The notes under the pieces: model-generated
What the model was told of the DNA's origin: nothing
The model's database searches: none
The model's input: only the letters and a program-made list of their open reading frames with translations
From: Paragorgia papillata
Taxonomy: Eukaryota; Cnidaria; Anthozoa; Scleralcyonacea; Coralliidae
Length of the DNA: 64,000 bases
Assembly (NCBI GenBank): GCA_035771165.1
Contig: JAWNZC010000297.1
Span: 310,001-374,000 of the forward strand
Reading direction: 5' to 3'
In this document: piece by piece, positions 1 to 13,784 of the stretch
Layout: each line of letters starts with the position of its first letter
How positions within the stretch are numbered: position 1 is the first letter of the stretch
Translations under genes and position numbers: made by a program

Positions 1-1457
1 GATGACAACATCTTCAAAATCTGCCAGCAAAAGATGACACATCTTTCTGACACAAGAACTTCCCCTAAAAAGAATCTGAATAATCAACATACGACCTTTA
101 TTGATAGCGCTTTACGTTAACTTACGCTTAGCCTATGGTAAAAAAATTACATGATTATGCAGATTACTTTCAACTTCAACTGATTAAGCAAAGATGACAA
201 CATCTTCAAAATCTGCCAGCAAAAGATGACACATCTTTCTGACACAAGAGCTTCCGCTAAAAAGAATCTGAATAATCAACATACGACCTTTATTGATAGC
301 GCTTTACGTTAACTTACGCTTAGGCTACGGTAAAAAAATTACATGATTATGCAGATTACTTTCAACTTCAACTGATTAAGCAAAGATGACAACATCTTCA
401 AAATCTGCCAGCAAAAGATGACACATCTTTCTGACACAAGAACTTCCCCTAAAAAGAATCTGAATAATGAACATATATGACCTTTATTGATAGCGCTTGA
501 CGCTAACTTACGCTTAGCCTATGGTAAAAAAATGTAGACGATTATGCAGATCACTTTCAACTTCAACTGATTAAGCAAAGATGACAACGTCTTCAAAATC
601 TGCCAGCAAAAGATGACACATCTTTCTGACACAAGAGCTTCCGCTAAAAAGAATCTGAATAATCAACATACGACCTTTATTGATAGCGCTTTACGTTAAC
701 TTACGCTTAGCCTATGGTAAAAAAATTACATGATTATGCAGATTACTTTCAACTTCAACTGATTAAGCAAAGATGACAACATCTTCAAAATCTGCCAGCA
801 AAAGATGACACATCTTTCTGACACAAGAACTTCCCCTAAAAAGAATCTGAATAATGAACATAATGAACATATATGACCTTTATTGATAGCGCTTGACGCT
901 AACTTACGCTTAGCCTATGGTAAAAAAATGTACACGATTATGCAGATCACTTTCAACTTCAACTGATTAAGCAAAGATGACAACGTCTTCAAAATCTGCC
1001 AGCAAAAGATGACACATCTTTCTGACACAAGAGCTTCCGCTAAAAAGAATCTGAATAATCAACATACGACCTTTATTGATAGCGCTTTACGTTAACTTAC
1101 GCTTAGCCTATGGTAAAAAAAATTACATGATTATGCAGATTACTTTCAACTTCAACTGATTAAGCAAAGATGACAACATCTTCAAAATCTGCCAGAAAAA
1201 GATGACATCTTTCTGACACAACAGCTTCCGCTAAAAAGAATCTGAATAATCAACATACGACCTTTATTGATAGCGCTTTACGTTAACTTACGCTTAGCCT
1301 ATGGTAAAAAAAATTACATGATTATGCAGATTACTTTCAACTTCAACTGATTAAGCAAAGATGACAACATCTTCAAAATCTGCCAGCAAAAGATGACACA
1401 TCTTTCTGACACAAGAACTTCCCCTAAAAAGAATCTGAATAATGAACATAATGAACA

Positions 1458-4400
1458 TATATTACCTTTATTGATAGCGCTTGACGCTAACTTACGCTTA
1501 GCCTATGGTAAAAAAATGTACACGATTATGCAGATCACTTTCAACTTCAACTGATTAAGCAAAGATGACAACGTCTTCAAAATCTGCCAGCAAAAGATGA
1601 CACATCTTTCTGACACAAGAACTTCCCCTAAAAAGAATCTGAATAATGAACATAATGAACATATATGACCTTTATTGATAGCGCTTGACCCTAACTTACG
1701 CTTAGCCTATGGTAAAAAAATGTACACGATTATGCAGATCACTTTCAACTTCAACTGATTAAGCAAAGATGACAACGTCTTCAAAATCTGCCAGCGAAAG
1801 ATGACACATCTTTCTGACACAAGAGCTTCCGCTAAAAAGCATCTGAATAATCAACATACGACCTTTATTGATAGCGCTTTACGTTAACTTACGCTTAGCC
1901 TATGGTAAAAAAATTACATGATTATGCAGATTACTTTCAACTTCAACTGATTAAGCAAAGATGACAACATCTTCAAAATGTGCCAGCAAAAGATGACATC
2001 TTTCTGACACAACAGCTTCCGCTAAAAAGAATCTGAATAATCAACATACGACCTTTATTGATAGCGCTTTACGTTAACTTACGCTTAGCCTATGGTAAAA
2101 AAATTACATGATTATGCAGATTACTTTCAACTTCAACTGATTAAGCAAAGATGACAACATCTTCAAAATCTGCCAGCAAAAGATGACACATCTTTCTGAC
2201 ACAAGAACTTCCCCTAAAAGAATCTGAATAATGAACATAATGAACATATATGACCTTTATTGATAGCGCTTGACGCTAACTTACGCTTAGCCTATGGTAA
2301 AAAAATGTACACGATTATGCAGATCACTTTCAACTTCAACTGATTAAGCAAAGATGACAACGTCTTCAAAATCTGCCAGCAAAAGATGACACATCTTTCT
2401 GACACAAGAGCTTCCGCTAAAAAGAATCTGAATAATCAACATACGACCTTTATTGATGGCGCTTTACGTTAACTTACGCTTAGCCTATGGTAAAAAAATT
2501 ACATGATTATGCAGATTACTTTCAACTTCAACTGATTAAGCAAAGATGACAACATCTTCAAAATCTGCCAGCAAAAGATGACACATCTTTCTGACACAAG
2601 AACTTCCCCTAAAAAGAATCTGAATAATCAACATACGACCTTTATTGATAGCGCTTTACGTTAACTTACGCTTAGCCTATGGTAAAAAAAATTACATGAT
2701 TATGCAGATTACTTTCAACTTCAACTGATTAAGCAAAGATGACAACATCTTCAAAATCTGCCAGCAAAAGATGACACATCTTTCTGACACAAGAGCTTCC
2801 GCTAAAAAGAATCTGAATAATCAACATACGACCTTTATTGATAGCGCTTTACGTTAACTTACGCTTAGCCTATGGTAAAAAAATTACATGATTATGCAGA
2901 TTACTTTCAACTTCAACTGATTAAGCAAAGATGACAACATCTTCAAAATCTGCCAGCAAAAGATGACACATCTTTCTGACACAACAGCTTCCGCTAAAAA
3001 GAATCTGAATAATCAACATACGACCTTTATTGATAGCGCTTTACGTTAACTTACGCTTAGCCTATGGTAAAAAAATTACATGATTATGCAGATTACTTTC
3101 AACTTCAACTGATTAAGCAAAGATGACAACATCTTCAAAATCTGCCAGCAAAAGATGACATCTTTCTGACACAACAGCTTCCGCTAAAAAGAATCTGAAT
3201 AATCAACATACGACCTTTATTGATAGCGCTTTACGTTAACTTACGCTTAGCCTATGGTAAAAAAATTACATGATTATGCAGATTACTTTCAACTTCAACT
3301 GATTAAGCAAAGATGACAACATCTTCAAAATCTGCCAGCAAAAGATGACACATCTTTCTGACACAAGAACTTCCCCTAAAAAGAATCTGAATAATGAACA
3401 TAATGAACATATATGACCTTTATTGATAGCGCTTGACGCTAACTTACGCTTAGCCTATGGTAAAAAAATGTACACGATTATGCAGATCACTTTCAACTTC
3501 AACTGATTAAGCAAAGATGACAACGTCTTCAAAATCTGCCAGCAAAAGATGACACATCTTTCTGACACAAGAGCTTCCGCTAAAAAGAATCTGAATAATC
3601 AACATACGACCTTTATTGATAGCGCTTTACGTTAACTTACGCTTAGCCTATGGTAAAAAAAATTACATGATTATGCAGATTACTTTCAACTTCAACTGAT
3701 TAAGCAAAGATGACAACATCTTCAAAATCTGCCAGCAAAAGATGACACATCTTTCTGACACAAGAACTTCCCCTAAAAAGAATCTGAATAATCAACATAC
3801 GACCTTTATTGATAGCGCTTTACGTTAACTTACGCTTAGCCTATGGTAAAAAAATTACATGATTATGCAGATTACTTTCAACTTCAACTGATTAAGCAAA
3901 GATGACAACATCTTCAAAATCTGCCAGCAAAAGATGACACATCTTTCTGACACAAGAGCTTCCGCTAAAAAGAATCTGAATAATCAACATACGACCTTTA
4001 TTGATAGCGCTTTACGTTAACTTACGCTTAGGCTACGGTAAAAAAATTACATGATTATGCAGATTACTTTCAACTTCAACTGATTAAGCAAAGATGACAA
4101 CATCTTCAAAATCTGCCAGCAAAAGATGACACATCTTTCTGACACAAGAACTTCCCCTAAAAAGAATCTGAATAATGAACATATGACCTTTATTGATAGC
4201 GCTTGACGCTAACTTACGCTTAGCCTATGGTAAAAAAATGTACACGATTATGCAGATCACTTTCAACTTCAACTGATTAAGCAAAGATGACAACGTCTTC
4301 AAAATCTGCCAGCAAAAGATGACACATCTTTCTGACACAAGAGCTTCCGCTAAAAAGAATCTGAATAATCAACATACGACCTTTATTGATAGCGCTTTAC

Positions 4401-5100
4401 GTTAACTTACGCTTAGCCTATGGTAAAAAAATTACATGATTATGCAGATTACTTTCAACTTCAACTGATTAAGCAAAGATGACAACATCTTCAAAATCTG
4501 CCAGCAAAAGATGACACATCTTTCTGACACAAGAACTTCCCCTAAAAAGAATCTGAATAATGAACATAATGAACATATATGACCTTTATTGATAGCGCTT
4601 GACGCTAACTTACGCTTAGCCTATGGTAAAAAAATGTACACGATTATGCAGATCACTTTCAACTTCAACTGATTAAGCAAAGATGACAACGTCTTCAAAA
4701 TCTGCCAGCAAAAGATGACACATCTTTCTGACACAAGAGCTTCCGCTAAAAAGAATCTGAATAATCAACATACGACCTTTATTGATAGCGCTTTACGTTA
4801 ACTTACGCTTAGCCTATGGTAAAAAAATTACATGATTATGCAGATTACTTTCAACTTCAACTGATTAAGCAAAGATGACAACATCTTCAAAATCTGCCAG
4901 CAAAAGATGACACATCTTTCTGACACAACAGCTTCCGCTAAAAAGAATCTGAATAATCAACATACGACCTTTATTGATAGCGCTTTACGTTAACTTACGC
5001 TTAGCCTATGGTAAAAAAAATTACATGATTATGCAGATTACTTTCAACTTCAACTGATTAAGCAAAGATGACAACATCTTCAAAATCTGCCAGCAAAAGA
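1458..5100 (+). repeat. higher-order repeat copy 1 within the satellite
   Basis: Rare variants mark this block: ATATATTACC near 1458, GCTTGACCCTAAC at 1681, CCAGCGAAAG near 1793, AAAAGCATCTG near 1836, TTGATGGCGC near 2453 and TTAGGCTACGG near 4030. All recur in the same order about 6443 bp downstream. The right limit is approximate, because the private variant near 5940 is not shared. Confidence 0.75.
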
Positions 5101-7900
5101 TGACACATCTTTCTGACACAAGAACTTCCCCTAAAAAGAATCTGAATAATGAACATAATGAACATATATTACCTTTATTGATAGCGCTTGACGCTAACTT
5201 ACGCTTAGCCTATGGTAAAAAAATGTACACGATTATGCAGATCACTTTCAACTTCAACTGATTAAGCAAAGATGACAACGTCTTCAAAATCTGCCAGCAA
5301 AAGATGACACATCTTTCTGACACAAGAACTTCCCCTAAAAAGAATCTGAATAATGAACATAATGAACATATATGACCTTTATTGATAGCGCTTGACGCTA
5401 ACTTACGCTTAGCCTATGGTAAAAAAATGTACACGATTATGCAGATCACTTTCAACTTCAACTGATTAAGCAAAGATGACAACGTCTTCAAAATCTGCCA
5501 GCAAAAGATGACACATCTTTCTGACACAAGAGCTTCCGCTAAAAAGAATCTGAATAATCAACATACGACCTTTATTGATAGCGCTTTACGTTAACTTACG
5601 CTTAGCCTATGGTAAAAAAAATTACATGATTATGCAGATTACTTTCAACTTCAACTGATTAAGCAAAGATGACAACATCTTCAAAATCTGCCAGCAAAAG
5701 ATGACACATCTTTCTGACACAACAGCTTCCGCTAAAAAGAATCTGAATAATCAACATACGACCTTTATTGATAGCGCTTTACGTTAACTTACGCTTAGCC
5801 TATGGTAAAAAAATTACATGATTATGCAGATTACTTTCAACTTCAACTGATTAAGCAAAGATGACAACATCTTCAAAATCTGCCAGCAAAAGATGACACA
5901 TCTTTCTGACACAAGAACTTCCCCTAAAAAGAATCTGAATATGAACATAATCAACATATGACCTTTATTGATAGCGCTTGACGCTAACTTACGCTTAGCC
6001 TATGGTAAAAAAATGTACACGATTATGCAGATCACTTTCAACTTCAACTGATTAAGCAAAGATGACAACGTCTTCAAAATCTGCCAGCAAAAGATGACAC
6101 ATCTTTCTGACACAAGAGCTTCCGCTAAAAAGAATCTGAATAATCAACATACGACCTTTATTGATAGCGCTTTACGTTAACTTACGCTTAGCCTATGGTA
6201 AAAAAATTACATGATTATGCAGATTACTTTCAACTTCAACTGATTAAGCAAAGATGACAACATCTTCAAAATCTGCCAGCAAAAGATGACACATCTTTCT
6301 GACACAAGAACTTCCCCTAAAAAGAATCTGAATAATCAACATACGACCTTTATTGATAGCGCTTTACGTTAACTTACGCTTAGCCTATGGTAAAAAAATT
6401 ACATGATTATGCAGATTACTTTCAACTTCAACTGATTAAGCAAAGATGACAACATCTTCAAAATCTGCCAGCAAAAGATGACACATCTTTCTGACACAAG
6501 AGCTTCCGCTAAAAAGAATCTGAATAATCAACATACGACCTTTATTGATAGCGCTTTACGTTAACTTACGCTTAGCCTATGGTAAAAAAATTACATGATT
6601 ATGCAGATTACTTTCAACTTCAACTGATTAAGCAAAGATGACAACATCTTCAAAATCTGCCAGCAAAAGATGACACATCTTTCTGACACAACAGCTTCCG
6701 CTAAAAAGAATCTGAATAATCAACATACGACCTTTATTGATAGCGCTTTACGTTAACTTACGCTTAGCCTATGGTAAAAAAAATTACATGATTATGCAGA
6801 TTACTTTCAACTTCAACTGATTAAGCAAAGATGACAACATCTTCAAAATCTGCCAGCAAAAGATGACACATCTTTCTGACACAAGAGCTTCCGCTAAAAA
6901 GAATCTGAATAATCAACATACGACCTTTATTGTTAGCGCTTTACGTTAACTTACGCTTAGCCTATGGTAAAAAAATTACATGATTATGCAGATTACTTTC
7001 AACTTCAACTGATTAAGCAAAGATGACAACATCTTCAAAATCTGCCAGCAAAAGATGACACATCTTTCTGACACAAGAACTTCCCCTAAAAAGAATCTGA
7101 ATAATGAACATAATGAACATATATGACCTTTATTGATAGCGCTTGACGCTAACTTACGCTTAGCCTATGGTAAAAAAATGTACACGATTATGCAGATCAC
7201 TTTCAACTTCAACTGATTAAGCAAAGATGACAACGTCTTCAAAATCTGCCAGCAAAAGATGACACATCTTTCTGACACAAGAGCTTCCGCTAAAAAGAAT
7301 CTGAATAATCAACATACGACCTTTATTGATAGCGCTTTACGTTAACTTACGCTTAGCCTATGGTAAAAAAATTACATGATTATGCAGATTACTTTCAACT
7401 TCAACTGATTAAGCAAAGATGACAACATCTTCAAAATCTGCCAGCAAAAGATGACACATCTTTCTGACACAAGAACTTCCCCTAAAAAGAATCTGAATAA
7501 TCAACATACGACCTTTATTGATAGCGCTTTACGTTAACTTACGCTTAGCCTATGGTAAAAAAATTACATGATTATGCAGATTACTTTCAACTTCAACTGA
7601 TTAAGCAAAGATGACAACATCTTCAAAATCTGCCAGCAAAAGATGACACATCTTTCTGACACAAGAGCTTCCGCTAAAAAGAATCTGAATAATCAACATA
7701 CGACCTTTATTGATAGCGCTTTACGTTAACTTACGCTTAGCCTATGGTAAAAAAATTACATGATTATGCAGATTACTTTCAACTTCAACTGATTAAGCAA
7801 AGATGACAACATCTTCAAAATCTGCCAGCAAAAGATGACACATCTTTCTGACACAAGAACTTCCCCTAAAAAGAATCTGAATAATGAACATAATGAACAT

Positions 7901-10900
7901 ATATTACCTTTATTGATAGCGCTTGACGCTAACTTACGCTTAGCCTATGGTAAAAAAATGTACACGATTATGCAGATCACTTTCAACTTCAACTGATTAA
8001 GCAAAGATGACAACGTCTTCAAAATCTGCCAGCAAAAGATGACACATCTTTCTGACACAAGAACTTCCCCTAAAAAGAATCTGAATAATGAACATAATGA
8101 ACATATATGACCTTTATTGATAGCGCTTGACCCTAACTTACGCTTAGCCTATGGTAAAAAAATGTACACGATTATGCAGATCACTTTCAACTTCAACTGA
8201 TTAAGCAAAGATGACAACGTCTTCAAAATCTGCCAGCGAAAGATGACACATCTTTCTGACACAAGAGCTTCCGCTAAAAAGCATCTGAATAATCAACATA
8301 CGACCTTTATTGATAGCGCTTTACGTTAACTTACGCTTAGCCTATGGTAAAAAAATTACATGATTATGCAGATTACTTTCAACTTCAACTGATTAAGCAA
8401 AGATGACAACATCTTCAAAATGTGCCAGCAAAAGATGACACATCTTTCTGACACAACAGCTTCCGCTAAAAAGAATCTGAATAATCAACATACGACCTTT
8501 ATTGATAGCGCTTCACGTTAACTTACGCTTAGCCTATGGTAAAAAAAATTACATGATTATGCAGATTACTTTCAACTTCAACTGATTAAGCAAAGATGAC
8601 AACATCTTCAAAATCTGCCAGCAAAAGATGACACATCTTTCTGACACAAGAACTTCCCCTAAAAGAATCTGAATAATGAACATAATGAACATATATGACC
8701 TTTATTGATAGCGCTTGACGCTAACTTACGCTTAGCCTATGGTAAAAAAATGTACACGATTATGCAGATCACTTTCAACTTCAACTGATTAAGCAAAGAT
8801 GACAACGTCTTCAAAATCTGCCAGCAAAAGATGACACATCTTTCTGACACAAGAGCTTCCGCTAAAAAGAATCTGAATAATCAACATACGACCTTTATTG
8901 ATGGCGCTTTACGTTAACTTACGCTTAGCCTATGGTAAAAAAATTACATGATTATGCAGATTACTTTCAACTTCAACTGATTAAGCAAAGATGACAACAT
9001 CTTCAAAATCTGCCAGCAAAAGATGACACATCTTTCTGACACAAGAACTTCCCCTAAAAAGAATCTGAATAATCAACATACGACCTTTATTGATAGCGCT
9101 TTACGTTAACTTACGCTTAGCCTATGGTAAAAAAATTACATGATTATGCAGATTACTTTCAACTTCAACTGATTAAGCAAAGATGACAACATCTTCAAAA
9201 TCTGCCAGCAAAAGATGACACATCTTTCTGACACAAGAGCTTCCGCTAAAAAGAATCTGAATAATCAACATACGACCTTTATTGATAGCGCTTTACGTTA
9301 ACTTACGCTTAGCCTATGGTAAAAAAATTACATGATTATGCAGATTACTTTCAACTTCAACTGATTAAGCAAAGATGACAACATCTTCAAAATCTGCCAG
9401 CAAAAGATGACATCTTTCTGACACAACAAGCTTCCGCTAAAAAGAATCTGAATAATCAACATACGACCTTTATTGATAGCGCTTTACGTTAACTTACGCT
9501 TAGCCTATGGTAAAAAAAATTACATGATTATGCAGATTACTTTCAACTTCAACTGATTAAGCAAAGATGACAACATCTTCAAAATCTGCCAGCAAAAGAT
9601 GACACATCTTTCTGACACAAGAGCTTCCGCTAAAAAGAATCTGAATAATCAACATACGACCTTTATTGATAGCGCTTTACGTTAACTTACGCTTAGCCTA
9701 TGGTAAAAAAATTACATGATTATGCAGATTACTTTCAACTTCAACTGATTAAGCAAAGATGACAACATCTTCAAAATCTGCCAGCAAAAGATGACACATC
9801 TTTCTGACACAAGAACTTCCCCTAAAAAGAATCTGAATAATGAACATAATGAACATATATGACCTTTATTGATAGCGCTTGACGCTAACTTACGCTTAGC
9901 CTATGGTAAAAAAATGTACACGATTATGCAGATCACTTTCAACTTCAACTGATTAAGCAAAGATGACAACGTCTTCAAAATCTGCCAGCAAAAGATGACA
10001 CATCTTTCTGACACAAGAGCTTCCGCTAAAAAGAATCTGAATAATCAACATACGACCTTTATTGATAGCGCTTTACGTTAACTTACGCTTAGCCTATGGT
10101 AAAAAAATTACATGATTATGCAGATTACTTTCAACTTCAACTGATTAAGCAAAGATGACAACATCTTCAAAATCTGCCAGCAAAAGATGACACATCTTTC
10201 TGACACAAGAACTTCCCCTAAAAAGAATCTGAATAATCAACATACGACCTTTATTGATAGCGCTTTACGTTAACTTACGCTTAGCCTATGGTAAAAAAAT
10301 TACATGATTATGCAGATTACTTTCAACTTCAACTGATTAAGCAAAGATGACAACATCTTCAAAATCTGCCAGCAAAAGATGACACATCTTTCTGACACAA
10401 GAGCTTCCGCTAAAAAGAATCTGAATAATCAACATACGACCTTTATTGATAGCGCTTTACGTTAACTTACGCTTAGGCTACGGTAAAAAAATTACATGAT
10501 TATGCAGATTACTTTCAACTTCAACTGATTAAGCAAAGATGACAACATCTTCAAAATCTGCCAGCAAAAGATGACACATCTTTCTGACACAAGAACTTCC
10601 CCTAAAAAGAATCTGAATAATGAACATAATGAACATATATGACCTTTATTGATAGCGCTTGACGCTAACTTACGCTTAGCCTATGGTAAAAAAATGTACA
10701 CGATTATGCAGATCACTTTCAACTTCAACTGATTAAGCAAAGATGACAACGTCTTCAAAATCTGCCAGCAAAAGATGACACATCTTTCTGACACAAGAGC
10801 TTCCGCTAAAAAGAATCTGAATAATCAACATACGACCTTTATTGATAGCGCTTTACGTTAACTTACGCTTAGCCTATGGTAAAAAAATTACATGATTATG

Positions 10901-11600
10901 CAGATTACTTTCAACTTCAACTGATTAAGCAAAGATGACAACATCTTCAAAATCTGCCAGCAAAAGATGACACATCTTTCTGACACAAGAACTTCCCCTA
11001 AAAAGAATCTGAATAATCAACATACGACCTTTATTGATAGCGCTTTACGTTAACTTACGCTTAGCCTATGGTAAAAAAATTACATGATTATGCCGATTAC
11101 TTTCAACTTCAACTGATCAAGCAAAGATGACAACATCTTCAAAATCTGCCAGAAAAAGATGACATCTTTCTGACACAACAGCTTCCGCTAAAAAGAATCT
11201 GAATAATCAACATACCACCTTTATTGATAGCGCTTTACGTTAACTTACGCTTAGCCTATGGTAAAAAAAATTACATGATTATGCAGATTACTTTCAACTT
11301 CAACTGATTAAGCAAAGATGACAACATCTTCAAAATCTGCCAGCAAAAGATGACACATCTTTCTGACACAAGAACTTCCCCTAAAAAGAATCTGAATAAT
11401 GAACATAATGAACATATATGACCTTTATTGATAGCGCTTGACGCTAACTTACGCTTAGCCTATGGTAAAAAAATGTACACGATTATGCAGATCACTTTCA
11501 ACTTCAACTGATTAAGCAAAGATGACAACGTCTTCAAAATCTGCCAGCAAAAGATGACACATCTTTCTGACACAAGAACTTCCCCTAAAAAGAATCTGAA
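7901..11600 (+). repeat. higher-order repeat copy 2 within the satellite
   Basis: Same ordered rare variants as copy 1: ATATATTACC near 7901, GCTTGACCC at 8123, TTGATGGCGC near 8898, TTAGGCTACGG near 10473. It also carries CCAGAAAAAGATGACATC near 11151, shared with copy 3. Offsets are about +6443 bp from copy 1 and about -5883 bp from copy 3. The limits are set by markers and are not exact junctions. Confidence 0.75.
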
Positions 11601-13784
11601 TAATGAACATAATGAACATATATGACCTTTATTGATAGCGCTTGACGCTAACTTACGCTTAGCCTATGGTAAAAAAAATTACATGATTATGCAGATCACT
11701 TTCAACTTCAACTGATTAAGCAAAGATGACAACATCTTCAAAATCTGCCAGCAAAAGATGACACATCTTTCTGACACAAGAGCTTCCGCTAAAAAGAATC
11801 TGAATAATCAACATACGACCTTTATTGATAGCGCTTTACGTTAACTTACGCTTAGCCTATGGTAAAAAAATTACATGATTATGCAGATTACTTTCAACTT
11901 CAACTGATTAAGCAAAGATGACAACATCTTCAAAATCTGCCAGCAAAAGATGACACATCTTTCTGACACAAGAACTTCCCCTAAAAAGAATCTGAATAAT
12001 GAACATAATGAACATATATGACCTTTATTGATAGCGCTTGACGCTAACTTACGCTTAGCCTATGGTAAAAAAAATGTACACGATTATGCAGATCACTTTC
12101 AACTTCAACTGATTAAGCAAAGATGACAACGTCTTCAAAATCTGCCAGCAAAAGATGACACATCTTTCTGACACAAGAGCTTCCGCTAAAAAGAATCTGA
12201 ATAATCAACATACGACCTTTATTGATAGCGCTTTACGTTAACTTACGCTTAGCCTATGGTAAAAAAATTACATGATTATGCAGATTACTTTCAACTTCAA
12301 CTGATTAAGCAAAGATGACAACATCTTCAAAATCTGCCAGCAAAAGATGACACATCTTTCTGACACAAGAACTTCCCCTAAAAAGAATCTGAATAATGAA
12401 CATAATGAACATATATGACCTTTATTGATAGCGCTTGACGCTAACTTACGCTTAGCCTATGGTAAAAAAATGTACACGATTATGCAGATCACTTTCAACT
12501 TCAACTGATTAAGCAAAGATGACAACATCTTCAAAATCTGCCAGCAAAAGATGACACATCTTTCTGACACAAGAGCTTCCGCTAAAAAGAATCTGAATAA
12601 TCAACATACGACCTTTATTGATAGCGCTTTACGTTAACTTACGCTTAGCCTATGGTAAAAAAATTACATGATTATGCAGATTACTTTCAACTTCAACTGA
12701 TTAAGCAAAGATGACAACATCTTCAAAATCTGCCAGCAAAAGATGACACATCTTTCTGACACAAGAACTTCCCCTAAAAAGAATCTGAATAATGAACATA
12801 TATGACCTTTATTGATAGCGCTTGACGCTAACTTACGCTTAGCCTATGGTAAAAAAATGTACACGATTATGCAGATCACTTTCAACTTCAACTGATTAAG
12901 CAAAGATGACAACGTCTTCAAAATCTGCCAGCAAAAGATGACACATCTTTCTGACACAAGAGCTTCCGCTAAAAAGAATCTGAATAATCAACATACGACC
13001 TTTATTGATAGCGCTTTACGTTAACTTACGCTTAGCCTATGGTAAAAAAATTACATGATTATGCAGATTACTTTCAACTTCAACTGATTAAGCAAAGATG
13101 ACAACATCTTCAAAATCTGCCAGCAAAAGATGACACATCTTTCTGACACAAGAACTTCCCCTAAAAAGAATCTGAATAATGAACATAATGAACATATATG
13201 ACCTTTATTGATAGCGCTTGACGCTAACTTACGCTTAGCCTATGGTAAAAAAATGTACACGATTATGCAGATCACTTTCAACTTCAACTGATTAAGCAAA
13301 GATGACAACGTCTTCAAAATCTGCCAGCAAAAGATGACACATCTTTCTGACACAAGAGCTTCCGCTAAAAAGAATCTGAATAATCAACATACGACCTTTA
13401 TTGATAGCGCTTTACGTTAACTTACGCTTAGCCTATGGTAAAAAAATTACATGATTATGCAGATTACTTTCAACTTCAACTGATTAAGCAAAGATGACAA
13501 CATCTTCAAAATCTGCCAGCAAAAGATGATGACATCTTTCTGACACAACAGCTTCCGCTAAAAAGAATCTGAATAATCAACATACGACCTTTATTGATAG
13601 CGCTTTACGTTAACTTACGCTTAGCCTATGGTAAAAAAATTACATGATTATGCAGATTACTTTCAACTTCAACTGATTAAGCAAAGATGACAACATCTTC
13701 AAAATCTGCCAGCAAAAGATGACACATCTTTCTGACACAAGAACTTCCCCTAAAAAGAATCTGAATAATGAACATAATGAACAT

